From Saccharococcus thermophilus (lineage in GTDB: Bacteria; Bacillota; Bacilli; Bacillales; Anoxybacillaceae), in assembly GCF_011761475.1 (NCBI RefSeq), contig NZ_JAASRS010000001.1, forward strand, positions 558,001 through 622,000: DNA of 64,000 bases, in the 5' to 3' direction. The position numbers and the translations under genes were made by a program. Shown here piece by piece: positions 31,620 to 40,293 of the stretch. Under the pieces are notes generated by a model. It worked only from the letters and a program-made list of their open reading frames with translations. It did no database searches and was not told the DNA's origin. Numbering within the stretch: position 1 is the first letter of the stretch; the number at the start of each line of letters is the position of its first letter.

Positions 31620-31650
31620 CTCCCACCTTCATTCCATGAAGAGGTGGGAG
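31620..31650 (+). terminator. Hairpin after livF, possibly an IS-derived end
   Basis: CTCCCACCTTCATTC pairs imperfectly with GAAGAGGTGGGAG, followed by TTTCTTACC. It can end the liv transcript. On the minus strand it also follows a short decayed open frame, in the way a right-end hairpin follows a TnpB gene in IS200/IS605 elements. Confidence 0.6.
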
Positions 31651-32010
31651 TTTCTTACCACCTCCATCGAAGAAGCTTCTGCGTAGAAGAAAAAGGTCTC
31701 CTTCTACTCGATGCCTGCATCGGAAGTTTTCTGGATGGGTTCCGTAAGCCACGTCGGCACCACACCGATCGGGCGGTCCAACCCTTCTGCTACTTCTTGC
31801 TTGCGCAAATCCGTAATTGGAAAGCTAGCACCAAAGCAGGATGAGAGTATTAGAAAGCGCTTACAAAAAATAAGGGCGAAGTAGAAACATCCATTTACAA
31901 TATCTTGGCTCAGTCTGGTTGGATGATCCATTTAGGAGGACTGTACGGGAAAAAAGATGCATTGTTCATTGCTAGGTAGGGAAAGCAAAACAAAATACGT
32001 AGCGCGATAA
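31651..32010. other. Gene-free stretch, possibly a degraded IS200/IS605-type remnant
   Basis: About 400 bases between livF and lytH hold no convincing gene. On the minus strand, an open frame ends LTEPIQKTSDAGIE at 31704, with no ribosome-binding site and low-complexity upstream residues. A stable hairpin lies about 50 bases downstream of it. That arrangement resembles the 3' end of a tnpB gene plus its right-end hairpin, but I cannot confirm homology. Confidence 0.3.
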
Positions 32011-32015
32011 ATGGC

Positions 32016-32046
32016 AAAAGGAGGTCGATTTCGTGTGGACCTCCCT
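32016..32046 (-). terminator. Terminator of lytH
   Basis: On the minus strand, GGAGGTC and GACCTCC arms enclose an 11-base loop and are followed by TTTTGCC. It overlaps the lytH stop codon. Confidence 0.75.
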
Positions 32047-33034
32047 ATTTTGTCTTTCGCCTTTCCATGCGTTCCCACGACTTTAGGTGCGGATACGGAT
32101 CAAATGACCATTCCGTATAACCGTTATCTTTGTACATCCCGTAATGAAGGTGCGGCGGGAATTTTCCTGCTGTTCCCGGCGGACCGTAGCCGGAACTGCC
32201 GACCGAGCCGATCACCATTCCTGGCTCGACGATCTGCCCTTCACGCAAGTTAGCGGAGAAGCCGTTTAAGTGGGCGAAATAGTGGTACGTATTATTAATA
32301 TCGCGAATGCCGACCCTCCATCCGCCGTATTTGTTCCATCCTTTTAATTCGACGATTCCATAGCACGTGGATCGCACAGGGACACCGTAGTCGGCAAAAA
32401 TGTCCGTTCCTTCGTGCATGCGGCGTCCGCCCCAGCCCCTTGCATCCCCCCATGTATCGCGATAGCTGTAATTGGCGCGAAGTGGAAGCGGAAATACATG
32501 CCCATCTAACTTGAGCGTTTGATACTTTTTGTAAATTTTTACTTTTCCTAAAATCAAATCGACCGTTTTGCTGCGCTGATAATAATTCCAAAGCGCCATT
32601 TTAATATGCTGATGATCGATTCCGTACATTTGCAAATAACGGGCGATCGCAAAAATAACATCTTCATCATCTTTACGATTGGCGATGCCGTCTCCATTGC
32701 CATCGATGCCAAGGCCGCCAAATTGTGAAATCGTAAATGGATTCGTATCATAGGGATTTTTATTTAACGGACCGGCCCAAATTTCCGGCTTGATATAGAT
32801 CCCAAGCGCGCCGGTCGGTTTTGGCAAATCGCGGCGCACTTGACGGACGTGGCGCTCATATTGGTCGATCGCCGCAAAGTAATACCAAGGAATGCACGAG
32901 ACCGCCTCCGCTTTTTTGTATAGTTCCATTCGTTTTTCATATATTACGTCTTCGTCCATTTTTTCTGCCGCCAATGTTTTCATTGGCATGATTAGCAAGG
33001 CAGCGGCCCATATGACAAGTATCCATCGGCACAC
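32045..33034 (-). CDS. lytH: Sporulation cell-wall endopeptidase LytH (M23 family)
   Basis: A 329-residue secreted or membrane-anchored M23 metallopeptidase. The N-terminus is a signal/anchor (WILVIWAAALLIMP). The C-terminal catalytic domain has HEGTDIFADYG (zinc His and Asp) and PPHLHYGMY (HxH). In Bacillus subtilis LytH is an L-alanine-D-glutamate endopeptidase that trims spore cortex peptides. The GTG at 33034 follows AAGGGGGAG. It lies next to lipA as in Bacillus subtilis. Confidence 0.9.
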   Translation of the reverse strand: MCRWILVIWAAALLIMPMKTLAAEKMDEDVIYEKRMELYKKAEAVSCIPWYYFAAIDQYERHVRQVRRDLPKPTGALGIYIKPEIWAGPLNKNPYDTNPFTISQFGGLGIDGNGDGIANRKDDEDVIFAIARYLQMYGIDHQHIKMALWNYYQRSKTVDLILGKVKIYKKYQTLKLDGHVFPLPLRANYSYRDTWGDARGWGGRRMHEGTDIFADYGVPVRSTCYGIVELKGWNKYGGWRVGIRDINNTYHYFAHLNGFSANLREGQIVEPGMVIGSVGSSGYGPPGTAGKFPPHLHYGMYKDNGYTEWSFDPYPHLKSWERMERRKTK

Positions 33035-33201
33035 CCATTTCTCCCCCTTTCCGTCCGTCTCATATAGTTAGTTTGAGGAGAATGGCGTTTTTCATTAATG
33101 TAAAAAAGCGGTAAGTTTATGGAAACGGCTAATTCTTTTGTGTTTAGCGTTTGTTTTTTTTATAATGAAAAGTGTAAATAAAATTTATTGGAGTGAGAAC
33201 G

Positions 33202-34098
33202 ATGTCGACAAAAGAAGAGCATCTTCGCAAACCAGAGTGGTTGAAAATAAAATTAAATACAAATGAAAATTATACCGGGTTAAAGAAATTAATGCGTGAA
33301 AACCGATTACATACGGTATGTGAGGAAGCGAAATGCCCAAACATCCATGAATGTTGGGCAGTGCGGAGAACGGCGACATTTATGATTTTAGGAAACGTGT
33401 GCACTCGTGCCTGCCGCTTTTGTGCGGTTAAAACAGGCTTGCCGACGGAACTTGATTGGCAAGAACCGGAACGCGTCGCGGAGTCCGTCCGCATCATGAA
33501 CTTAAAACACGTTGTCGTCACCGCTGTCGCCCGCGATGACTTAAAAGACGGCGGCGCCGCCGTGTTTGCGGAAACGGTTCGTGCCATCCGCCGCAAAAAT
33601 CCGTTTACGACGATTGAAGTATTGCCTTCCGATATGGGAGGGGTATATGAGAATTTAAAAACGCTGATGGATGCCCGTCCAGATATTTTAAACCATAATA
33701 TTGAAACGGTGCGACGTCTGACGCCAAGAGTGCGCGCGCGTGCCACTTATGAACGTTCGCTTGAATTTTTGCGCCGTGCCAAAGAATTACAACCGGATAT
33801 TCCAACGAAATCAAGCATTATGGTTGGCCTTGGGGAAACAAAAGAAGAAATTATTGAAGCAATGGATGATTTGCGCGCCAATCATGTCGATATTTTAACG
33901 ATTGGCCAATATTTACAACCGACGAAAAAACATTTAAAAGTAGTAAAATATTACCATCCGGATGAGTTTAGAGAGTTAAAAGAAATTGCCTTGAGCAAGG
34001 GATTTACTCATTGCGAAGCCGGCCCGCTCGTTCGTTCTTCCTACCATGCAGATGAACAAGTCAATGCGGCTTCAGCGGCGCGACAAATGAAAGCATAA
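33202..34098 (+). CDS. lipA: Lipoyl synthase
   Basis: A 298-residue radical SAM enzyme that inserts two sulfurs into octanoyl groups on carrier proteins such as GcvH. The auxiliary cluster cysteines are Cys40, Cys45 and Cys51 ([12 protein letters not shown]), and the radical SAM triad is Cys67, Cys71 and Cys74 (CTRACRFC). The ATG at 33202 follows TTGGAGTGA. The terminator is shared with the convergent lipoprotein gene. Confidence 0.97.
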   Translation: MSTKEEHLRKPEWLKIKLNTNENYTGLKKLMRENRLHTVCEEAKCPNIHECWAVRRTATFMILGNVCTRACRFCAVKTGLPTELDWQEPERVAESVRIMNLKHVVVTAVARDDLKDGGAAVFAETVRAIRRKNPFTTIEVLPSDMGGVYENLKTLMDARPDILNHNIETVRRLTPRVRARATYERSLEFLRRAKELQPDIPTKSSIMVGLGETKEEIIEAMDDLRANHVDILTIGQYLQPTKKHLKVVKYYHPDEFRELKEIALSKGFTHCEAGPLVRSSYHADEQVNAASAARQMKA

Positions 34099-34105
34099 AG
34101 ACGTG

Positions 34106-34151
34106 AAAAACGGTCTTGCCTTCTGTAATGATGAAGACAGACCGTTTTTTT
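34106..34151. terminator. Bidirectional terminator between lipA and the YhcN/YlaJ-type gene
   Basis: AAAAACGGTCT and AGACCGTTTTTTT arms around inner complementary GCCTTC/GAAGAC sequence; runs of A and T on both sides. Confidence 0.85.
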
Positions 34152-34154
34152 CTG

Positions 34155-34841
34155 TTATCGGGTTGCTTTTGTCGGTTTTGGTGTTCCGTCATGGAAATCG
34201 TGATCGAGATGATCATTTGCTTCATTGATCATTTCACCATTTTCATTTTCCCCATCGCTTAGCTTCCTGCCTTGCGGATATTTCAACATTTCTCGAATCG
34301 TGCTATTGATGATTTGATCGATATTCCGGCTGTTGGAATCCAAACGCCCGAAACGTTCAATTTCTTTCATCAGCTGCGGATTATCGGCCACATATACATG
34401 ATAATAACGGGGAACGACGGAAAGCGCGGTCCTTTTTACTTGGTCAGCAGTTTCCTGGCGATTTTTTGTATCGGTATCATAGACGACTAACACTTCTTCA
34501 TCGGTGACCAATGTCGCAACATCTTTTACGTTTGGTAGCTGTGTACAAAGCTTGCTGATTAAATCAGCGGCGCGTTCACGGTTAAATGTCGGCATGTTGT
34601 TATACAGATTGGCATCGCCGCGAATGGGACTTTTTTGGTGACGGACGTAGCCAAAGTTATTCATTGGCGTATCGTCGCCATTCGGCACCCCATTTTCGTT
34701 ATATAAATCGTTGCGGTCGGTGACATTCATCGTATTGCCGCTCCGTTTATATATATCAGTATTGTCATCACGCGCCATTTGCGCGCAGCCTGTTAATGCT
34801 ACAGCCGTCGTTAATGTGACCGCAAGCAATGCAGTTCTCAT
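34155..34841 (-). CDS. yutC: YhcN/YlaJ-family sporulation lipoprotein
   Basis: A 228-residue lipoprotein with signal peptide MRTALLAVTLTTAVALTGC (lipobox LTGC). The central part (ERAADLISKLCTQLPNVKDVATLVTDEEVLV) is the YhcN/YlaJ core seen in spore lipoproteins. The ATG at 34841 has GGGGG 8 bases upstream. It sits where yutC is in Bacillus subtilis. The acidic, His-rich tail is low complexity. A role in spore germination or the spore membrane is inferred. Confidence 0.8.
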   Translation of the reverse strand: MRTALLAVTLTTAVALTGCAQMARDDNTDIYKRSGNTMNVTDRNDLYNENGVPNGDDTPMNNFGYVRHQKSPIRGDANLYNNMPTFNRERAADLISKLCTQLPNVKDVATLVTDEEVLVVYDTDTKNRQETADQVKRTALSVVPRYYHVYVADNPQLMKEIERFGRLDSNSRNIDQIINSTIREMLKYPQGRKLSDGENENGEMINEANDHLDHDFHDGTPKPTKATR

Positions 34842-34953
34842 TGTCAACACCCCCTTCACCTTTAGGATGATTCTCTTGCTGAACTTCAATAACAGTAATT
34901 GATTGGGAGCGCTTCATCGTTTATGATGAAAGTGGAAAGGCAAGGTGAAAACG

Positions 34954-35229
34954 ATGATATGCATTAATAATATTTGTTACGAACTGGTGGAAAACGTAAA
35001 AAATGCCTTTAATGAAGAGGCGTTTCGCGCGCGGTATGCCGACATTTTAAGCAAGTATGATTATATTGTCGGGGATTGGGGATATAACCAGCTCCGTTTG
35101 CGCGGCTTTTTTGATGACTATAACCAAAAGGCGACATATGATACGAAAATCAGCACCTTATCGGAATATTTGTATGAATATTGCAATTTTGGCTGCGCCT
35201 ATTTTGTGCTTCGCAAAATAAAACGGTAA
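34954..35229 (+). CDS. yutD: YutD-family protein
   Basis: A 91-residue protein of the YutD (DUF1027) family, recognisable from YDYIVGDWGYNQLRLRGFF and the ending CNFGCAYFVLRKI. It is soluble, with no catalytic motif evident. The ATG at 34954 follows AAGGTG; an in-frame GTG at 34945 overlaps that site. Function unknown. Confidence 0.82.
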   Translation: MICINNICYELVENVKNAFNEEAFRARYADILSKYDYIVGDWGYNQLRLRGFFDDYNQKATYDTKISTLSEYLYEYCNFGCAYFVLRKIKR

Positions 35230-35247
35230 CACGAAGCGCGGCTATCC

Positions 35248-35556
35248 TCATGAAAGAGGGTAGCCGCGCATCCATTCATCCTGGCCGTACGGAAATTGCT
35301 CGTTTTCCCGCGGATCGTCATGCGGAGGATGTGCCCCAGGATCCCGTCTTGGAATATTTTGATGGAATGATTTGAATTCATAGTTAAACGCACTGTAATG
35401 GCGCTGCCCTTTTTTCCATGGGGTGCTTTTATTTTCGACCGGTTCATCGTCGCGGCGCGGCGACCCATACGGTCCTTCCGGAAATTCTTCCGCCGTTAAA
35501 AAATTTTTCTGCTTTTCCACGGTGGAGAAGTCGCTATATTTTTCTCTCTCTTCCAT
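35248..35556 (-). CDS. Hypothetical hydrophilic protein
   Basis: A 102-residue highly charged protein rich in Pro, Arg, Asp and His (RRDPGAHPPHDDPRENE). It has no membrane segment and is probably largely disordered. The ATG at 35556 has GAGGAAGG 8 bases ahead. Similar small cytosolic proteins occur at this place in related genomes as far as I recall, but I do not know a function. A GC-rich hairpin (35236-35269) covers its stop codon. Confidence 0.6.
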   Translation of the reverse strand: MEEREKYSDFSTVEKQKNFLTAEEFPEGPYGSPRRDDEPVENKSTPWKKGQRHYSAFNYEFKSFHQNIPRRDPGAHPPHDDPRENEQFPYGQDEWMRGYPLS

Positions 35557-35613
35557 CCATTTCACCTTCCTCGTTTCCGGGATTGTTTATAATGTTCCCG
35601 AATGCGAAGGTGA

Positions 35614-35883
35614 CTATGAAATGCATTCGTACAAAAACGCCCGCAAATCGTTTGCGTCTTCCTCGCTTAGACGATAAGCGTGCTCTAAATATCCCGGTTC
35701 CTCTAGATCATCTTGACCGATGATGGCAAAACGGTTGCTTTGCAAGTCAAGAACTAAATATTTTCCGTAGAAGCGATCCGTTTGGATGATCGCCAAGTCG
35801 AACCGTTGCCGCTCTCCTAAAAAGCTAACGAAGCGCGTTTTTGTTTCGACGGTATCATCATATAAGTAAAAACGCTCACTCAT
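35614..35883 (-). CDS. DUF3055 family protein
   Basis: An 89-residue protein. MSERFYLYDDTVETKTRFVS and FDLAIIQTDRFYGKYLVLDL are characteristic of DUF3055. The ATG at 35883 follows TGGAGGTCATGGCCA; the longer open frame upstream has no site. It is divergent from yutE. No biochemical role is known to me. Confidence 0.8.
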   Translation of the reverse strand: MSERFYLYDDTVETKTRFVSFLGERQRFDLAIIQTDRFYGKYLVLDLQSNRFAIIGQDDLEEPGYLEHAYRLSEEDANDLRAFLYECIS

Positions 35884-35996
35884 TGGCCATGACCTCCAGT
35901 AAACATTGAAGTTTATTTCCATCATAGCAGACGGTAGGAGAAATGTCTTGTTAATTATGGTACAATAAAAAAAGAACAATACGGGAGGAAGTCACA

Positions 35997-36434
35997 ATGT
36001 ATTTTGTCGACCGCAATAAAATCGAGGAAACATTACGTTATATGGAAAAAATGCTGCATATTTATAAGGAAAAAGCAGATTGGGATGACGAATTATCCCG
36101 ACTTGCGTTGGAACGGATCGTCCATCTAGTGATTGAAGCGATTTTAGATGTGGGAAATGCGATGATTGACGGGTTTATTATGAGAGACCCAGGCAGTTAT
36201 GAAGATATCATTGATATTTTAACCGACGAAAAGGTGATAACAGACGAGGATGCCAAGGGATTAAAAGCAATGATTGCCCATCGGAAAATGCTGGTGCACC
36301 ATTATACGAACGTCGATCACGCGAAATTAGTGGAGGATATGCAAAAATATTTTGCCGCTCTGCAAGCGTATCCAACAGCCGTGCGCACTTATTTAGAAAA
36401 TGAGCTTGGTCCGGTATCGGCGTTTCGCAATTAA
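35997..36434 (+). CDS. yutE: DUF86/HepT-like protein YutE
   Basis: A 145-residue helical protein of the DUF86 (HepT-like) family. The conserved R-x4-6-H motif appears as MIAHRKMLVHHY. In HepT toxins this motif is a ribonuclease site, and the toxin is paired with an MNT antitoxin. No MNT-type nucleotidyltransferase gene is adjacent here, and the same orphan arrangement exists in Bacillus subtilis. GGGAGGAAGTCACA precedes the ATG. Toxicity is therefore uncertain. Confidence 0.82.
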   Translation: MYFVDRNKIEETLRYMEKMLHIYKEKADWDDELSRLALERIVHLVIEAILDVGNAMIDGFIMRDPGSYEDIIDILTDEKVITDEDAKGLKAMIAHRKMLVHHYTNVDHAKLVEDMQKYFAALQAYPTAVRTYLENELGPVSAFRN

Positions 36435-36457
36435 ACGGCAGCGTTTTCATTGCATAG

Positions 36458-36498
36458 AAAACACGCTTCTGTAGTTTGTTGAAGCGTGTTTACTTTTT
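36458..36498 (+). terminator. Terminator after yutE
   Basis: AAACACGCTTC / GAAGCGTGTTT stem with a 10-base loop and TACTTTTTG after it. Confidence 0.85.
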
Positions 36499-36561
36499 GA
36501 CATTTTTCTCTTGTTTTTATAAAGTTGGGTATATGTGCAAGATGAAGAAGGGGTGAAAACG

Positions 36562-37332
36562 TTGAAAAAGTATAACGGTTATTTAATCGATTTAGACGGA
36601 ACGATGTACCGCGGGACCGAATGCATCGCGGAAGCCCGCGACTTTGTAAAGGAATTGCATCGGAAAGGCATTCCATATTTATTTGTGACAAATAACTCAT
36701 CGCGCACACCAGCGCAAGTAGCGGAGAAATTGCAGTCCTTCGGCGTTCCGGCGACAGCGGAACATGTCTTTACGACAAGCCAGGCGACAGCCAATTATAT
36801 ATTTGAAAGAAAACCAGATGCTTCTGTTTATGTAATTGGGGAAGAAGGAATTCGCACCGCACTTGAGGAAAAAGGATTTACGTTCGCAAAAGAAGACGCG
36901 GACTTCGTCGTGATGGGCATTGACCGCAGCATTACGTACGAGAAGCTGGCCATTGCCTGCTTAGCCGTGCGCAACGGCGCGACGTTTATTTCGACCAATG
37001 CTGATATCGCGATTCCGACCGAACGAGGGTTGCTGCCGGGAAATGGCTCGCTTACGGCCGTTGTCGCGGTATCGACGCAAGTGCAACCGATTTTTATTGG
37101 CAAACCGGAGAAAGTGATTATGGAACAGGCGTTAAAAGTGCTAGGGATTCCAAGAGAGGAAACATTGATGATCGGCGATTATTACGATACCGATATTATG
37201 GCGGGGATGAACGCCGGCATCGATACGCTGCTTGTCCATACAGGAGTGACGACAAAAGAATTGCTGAAACAGTATGAAAAACAACCGACTTATACTGTCG
37301 ATTCATTGCGGGAATGGATGGACCGCATTTGA
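36562..37332 (+). CDS. yutF: HAD-superfamily phosphatase YutF (NagD/AraL type)
   Basis: A 256-residue HAD hydrolase. Motif I is LIDLDGTMYRG, motif II TNNSSRTP, a lysine lies in IGKPEKVI, and motif IV is MIGDYYDTDI. Family members dephosphorylate small sugar or nucleotide phosphates. The TTG start at 36562 is chosen because it yields the family N-terminus (MKKYNGYLIDLDG) with AAGGGGTG at a proper distance. Confidence 0.88.
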   Translation: MKKYNGYLIDLDGTMYRGTECIAEARDFVKELHRKGIPYLFVTNNSSRTPAQVAEKLQSFGVPATAEHVFTTSQATANYIFERKPDASVYVIGEEGIRTALEEKGFTFAKEDADFVVMGIDRSITYEKLAIACLAVRNGATFISTNADIAIPTERGLLPGNGSLTAVVAVSTQVQPIFIGKPEKVIMEQALKVLGIPREETLMIGDYYDTDIMAGMNAGIDTLLVHTGVTTKELLKQYEKQPTYTVDSLREWMDRI

Positions 37333-37371
37333 AAGCCGTCGCTCTTTTGCTCGAAGAGCGGCGGCTTTTTT
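37332..37371 (+). terminator. Terminator after yutF
   Basis: AAAGCCGtCGCTCTT pairs with AAGAGCGgCGGCTTT, followed by T residues; it may also serve the convergent yutG. Confidence 0.88.
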
Positions 37372-37387
37372 GCCCATAAAGCCATGC

Positions 37388-37885
37388 TTATTCCGTATTC
37401 GCAGCCCGATGCGCCAAGCGGCTTGAAGCAGCGGCAGCAATAGCGCCGACGATATCATCTAAAAACGTATTGCATTTTCCGGTTGATTTGTCATTTAAAT
37501 ATTGCAAAATGCCCGGCTTTTGTTTATCAATATATCCATAGTTCGTAAAGCCGATCGATCCGTATACGTTAACGATCGACAACGCTAAAATTTCGTCCAC
37601 CCCATATAGCCCTTCATCGCGATGAATAATGGACTGCAGCGGTTCGTCTAATTTGCCCTCTTCGGCTAATTTATCAAGCTGAATGCCGGTTAGGATCGCG
37701 TTTTGCACTTCGCGTTTCGCAATGACACGGTTTACATTTTCGATACATTCTTCCAGTTTCAAATTAGGATGGTACTTCGATTGTAGGTAATATACAAGTT
37801 CAGCAATATCTTTGATTGTCACCCCTCGCTCTTCCAGCCATTGGCGAGCGGTTTGTTCCAGATTGTTCATAATTGGTTCTTTCAT
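37388..37885 (-). CDS. yutG: PgpA-family protein YutG
   Basis: A 165-residue protein of the YutG/PgpA (phosphatidylglycerophosphatase A-like) family. The acidic TFLDDIVGAIAAAA near the C-terminus matches the family's conserved DD. It lacks the strong transmembrane helices of enterobacterial PgpA, like other short firmicute versions. The ATG at 37885 has AGGTGA ahead. The substrate in this branch is not certain. Confidence 0.75.
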   Translation of the reverse strand: MKEPIMNNLEQTARQWLEERGVTIKDIAELVYYLQSKYHPNLKLEECIENVNRVIAKREVQNAILTGIQLDKLAEEGKLDEPLQSIIHRDEGLYGVDEILALSIVNVYGSIGFTNYGYIDKQKPGILQYLNDKSTGKCNTFLDDIVGAIAAAASSRLAHRAANTE

Positions 37886-38039
37886 GGGCGTCACCTATTT
37901 CTTCAGAAAGTTTTTTTTATTATATATGTTTATGATGGCATAAATGTGTCGTTTCTGTAAACATAGATGCTTGCGATGAAGAAATACAGATTTTTTGGCA
38001 AAACGTCTCATATATTACTGTTAAAAGGAGGGGGAAGCA

Positions 38040-39053
38040 ATGGAAGCATGGATTCGCCAGGAATATAATATTGCAGCAGAGCGGATGAAAAAAAACGGTC
38101 GGTATTATACATTTATCCATAAAAATCAGTGTTATACCGTTATCCCTGTTTACGGACGCAGCGAAGCGGAACTGGAGGAACTGCAAAAAATGAGCGATTA
38201 TTTAATATCCAAAGGGGATATGATGGTCGCATCGTTTGTGCAGACAAAATCAGGCAAGCTCGTTGCTTATTATAGAAATGAACAACCCATTGTTATTGTT
38301 CGTACGCCGCTCCTGCCGTATGCAAGGAATATTTCCGTAGGGCGGGAGTTAGCGAAATTTCATCAACGCGGCCGCACGTGTCCGCTTCCGTTCGTTCACT
38401 GCCGACGGATCGGCCAATGGAAAGAACTTTGGGGGAAACGAGTCGATCAAATGGAGGGATTTTGGAAAAATAAAATGGCCATGGGGATGGAAACGATGTT
38501 TGATCGGCTCTTTGTTGAGTCGTTTCCATACTATCTTGGACTTGCCGAAAACGCGATCCAATATGTTGCCGATACGGAGCTGGATGTAGAGCCGGTCGGC
38601 GTTGATTATGCCACCTTTTGCCATGAACGGTTTTCAAATGCCGGATGGGCGGAAGGGAAGGAGCAGAAGCTGCCAACCGATTGGGTGTACGATCATTGTG
38701 CAAGGGATTTGGCGGAGTGGGTCCGCCACCTATACGTCCAAAGACAGTATGATTCTGCCGGCGAGATAAGGCAATTTTTCCGTGATTATGAACGCCACAC
38801 CCCTTTGTCTCCATTTGCTTGGCGGCTTGTATACGCTCGCCTTCTGTTTCCGCTTCATTATTTTGAGTGTGTCGAAGGTTATTATATGACAGGTGATGAA
38901 CGAGAAAAAAATCAATATGTGCATGCGCTGCAGAGCATCATCGCCCGTTCGCGCGAGTATGAGCAATTTCTTGCCTCGTTTGCCGACATTGTTGGTTTGT
39001 CAAGCCGCCGGCTTTATCTTCCAAAAGTGGATTGGCTATCTTATGTGCTTTAG
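38040..39053 (+). CDS. yutH: Spore coat-associated protein YutH
   Basis: A 337-residue protein of the CotS/YutH kinase-like group. The N-terminal EAWIRQEYNIAAERMKKNGRYY and the central HERFSNAGWAEG fit this family, which has a protein-kinase fold but often lacks catalytic residues. AAAAGGAGGGGGAAGCA precedes the ATG. In Bacillus subtilis YutH is located in the spore coat. Confidence 0.8.
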   Translation: MEAWIRQEYNIAAERMKKNGRYYTFIHKNQCYTVIPVYGRSEAELEELQKMSDYLISKGDMMVASFVQTKSGKLVAYYRNEQPIVIVRTPLLPYARNISVGRELAKFHQRGRTCPLPFVHCRRIGQWKELWGKRVDQMEGFWKNKMAMGMETMFDRLFVESFPYYLGLAENAIQYVADTELDVEPVGVDYATFCHERFSNAGWAEGKEQKLPTDWVYDHCARDLAEWVRHLYVQRQYDSAGEIRQFFRDYERHTPLSPFAWRLVYARLLFPLHYFECVEGYYMTGDEREKNQYVHALQSIIARSREYEQFLASFADIVGLSSRRLYLPKVDWLSYVL

Positions 39054-39080
39054 CGATGATGAGAAAGTCATCGTTTTTTT
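39054..39080 (+). terminator. Terminator after yutH
   Basis: CGATGA and TCATCG arms followed by eight T. Confidence 0.8.
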
Positions 39081-39137
39081 TGTAGGCAAGTTGTGATAAG
39101 ATAAGGAAAAACATGAAGGGGAAGGTGGCGATATGAT

Positions 39138-40124
39138 ATGAAGAGACCGTATGTGTTTATTACGAGAAAGTTACCTGAGGAGATTATCGCGCCGATGAAA
39201 GCAATTGCGGAAGTAGCGATGTGGCCGCATGATGACGTATCGGTTCCGCGCGATGTCCTAATGACTGAAGCGAAGAAAGCGGATGCGTTGTTCACCATGG
39301 TGTCCGATATAGTGGATCAAACGGTATTGGAAGCGGGAAAATCACTAAAAGTAGTGGCGAACATGGGCGTCGGCTTTGATAATATTGATGTTGCGGCCGC
39401 AACGAAATGCGGAATTGCGGTTTGCAATACCCCTGATGTATTAACCGATACTACTGCGGATTTAACATTTGCCTTATTGCTGGCCACCGCCCGCCGCATG
39501 GTGGAAGCAGCACAATTTGTCAAAGAAGGAAAGTGGAAAAGCTGGAGCCCGTTTCTGCTAGCTGGGGTCGATGTTCACCACAAAACGATCGGCATTGTCG
39601 GTATGGGAAACATCGGAACAGCGGTAGCCAAACGAGCCATCGGTTTTGAGATGAACGTGTTGTATCACAATCGTTCCCGCAACATCGAAGCGGAAAAACA
39701 GCTTGGAGCTACATATTGTTCTTTTGAGAAACTGTTGGAAACAGCCGATTTTGTTGTTTGCCTAACACCGTTGACAAAGGAAACGCGGCATATGTTTAAC
39801 AAAGAAGCATTTCGCAAAATGAAACGGTCTGCGATATTTATTAATGCGGCAAGAGGCGCAATCGTGGACGAACAAGCGTTATATGAGGCGCTTGTCAGCG
39901 GAGAGATCGCTGGGGCAGGATTAGATGTGTTTGAGCAGGAGCCGATTGATGCCTCGCATCCATTGTTGAAGCTGCCAAATGTTGTGGCGCTTCCTCATAT
40001 CGGAAGTGCGACGAAAGAAACGCGGACGAAGATGATGGAGGTATGCTGCCGCAATATCATTGCCATATTAACTGGAAACCAGCCTGAAACGCTTGTCAAC
40101 AAAGAATGGAGCTTGCGGCCCTAG
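39138..40124 (+). CDS. D-2-hydroxyacid dehydrogenase (glyoxylate/hydroxypyruvate reductase type)
   Basis: A 328-residue NAD(P)-dependent dehydrogenase. The Rossmann motif is GIVGMGNIGTAVAKR, the arginine is in NAARGAIVDE, the glutamate is in DVFEQEP, and the histidine is in LPHIGSATKETR. The pattern fits glyoxylate, hydroxypyruvate or glycerate interconversion rather than SerA, as there is no ACT domain. GAAGGTGG precedes the ATG. Confidence 0.88.
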   Translation: MKRPYVFITRKLPEEIIAPMKAIAEVAMWPHDDVSVPRDVLMTEAKKADALFTMVSDIVDQTVLEAGKSLKVVANMGVGFDNIDVAAATKCGIAVCNTPDVLTDTTADLTFALLLATARRMVEAAQFVKEGKWKSWSPFLLAGVDVHHKTIGIVGMGNIGTAVAKRAIGFEMNVLYHNRSRNIEAEKQLGATYCSFEKLLETADFVVCLTPLTKETRHMFNKEAFRKMKRSAIFINAARGAIVDEQALYEALVSGEIAGAGLDVFEQEPIDASHPLLKLPNVVALPHIGSATKETRTKMMEVCCRNIIAILTGNQPETLVNKEWSLRP

Positions 40125-40209
40125 GACACAAGGCTGCTTGTTTTTTTACAAAAAAATTATCTGAATTCACTTTATATTAATCATTTTCTATATTGAGAAA
40201 AATTAATGA

Positions 40210-40238
40210 TTGCCAAAAAAAGCAATATCTTTTATAAT
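40210..40238 (+). promoter_or_regulatory. Promoter of hom-thrC-thrB
   Basis: TTGCCA (40210-40215) and a perfect TATAAT (40233-40238) are 17 bases apart. The start of transcription should fall near 40245, about 50 bases upstream of hom. Confidence 0.85.
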
Positions 40239-40267
40239 GTCTACTATAAAAATACAAATGTCTACTA
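40236..40267 (+). repeat. Direct repeat at the hom promoter start region
   Basis: AATGTCTACTA occurs at 40236-40246 and again at 40257-40267, 21 bases apart (two helical turns), overlapping the -10 and expected start site. This is the layout of a repressor operator. The regulator is not identified; the threonine-responsive regulator of the Bacillus hom operon is the natural candidate. Confidence 0.55.
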
Positions 40268-40293
40268 CAGAGAAACAGAAAGGGCGGGGGAAT

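Noticed and set aside
35236-35269. GC-rich hairpin at the yutD 3' end as a structured RNA
   Set aside because: It is a simple 14-bp stem overlapping the end of a convergent gene and is better explained as a shared transcription stop or mRNA end.
35997-36434. YutE as the toxin of a HepT/MNT toxin-antitoxin pair
   Set aside because: No nucleotidyltransferase antitoxin gene is adjacent, and the same orphan is conserved in Bacillus; only the family fold is supported.
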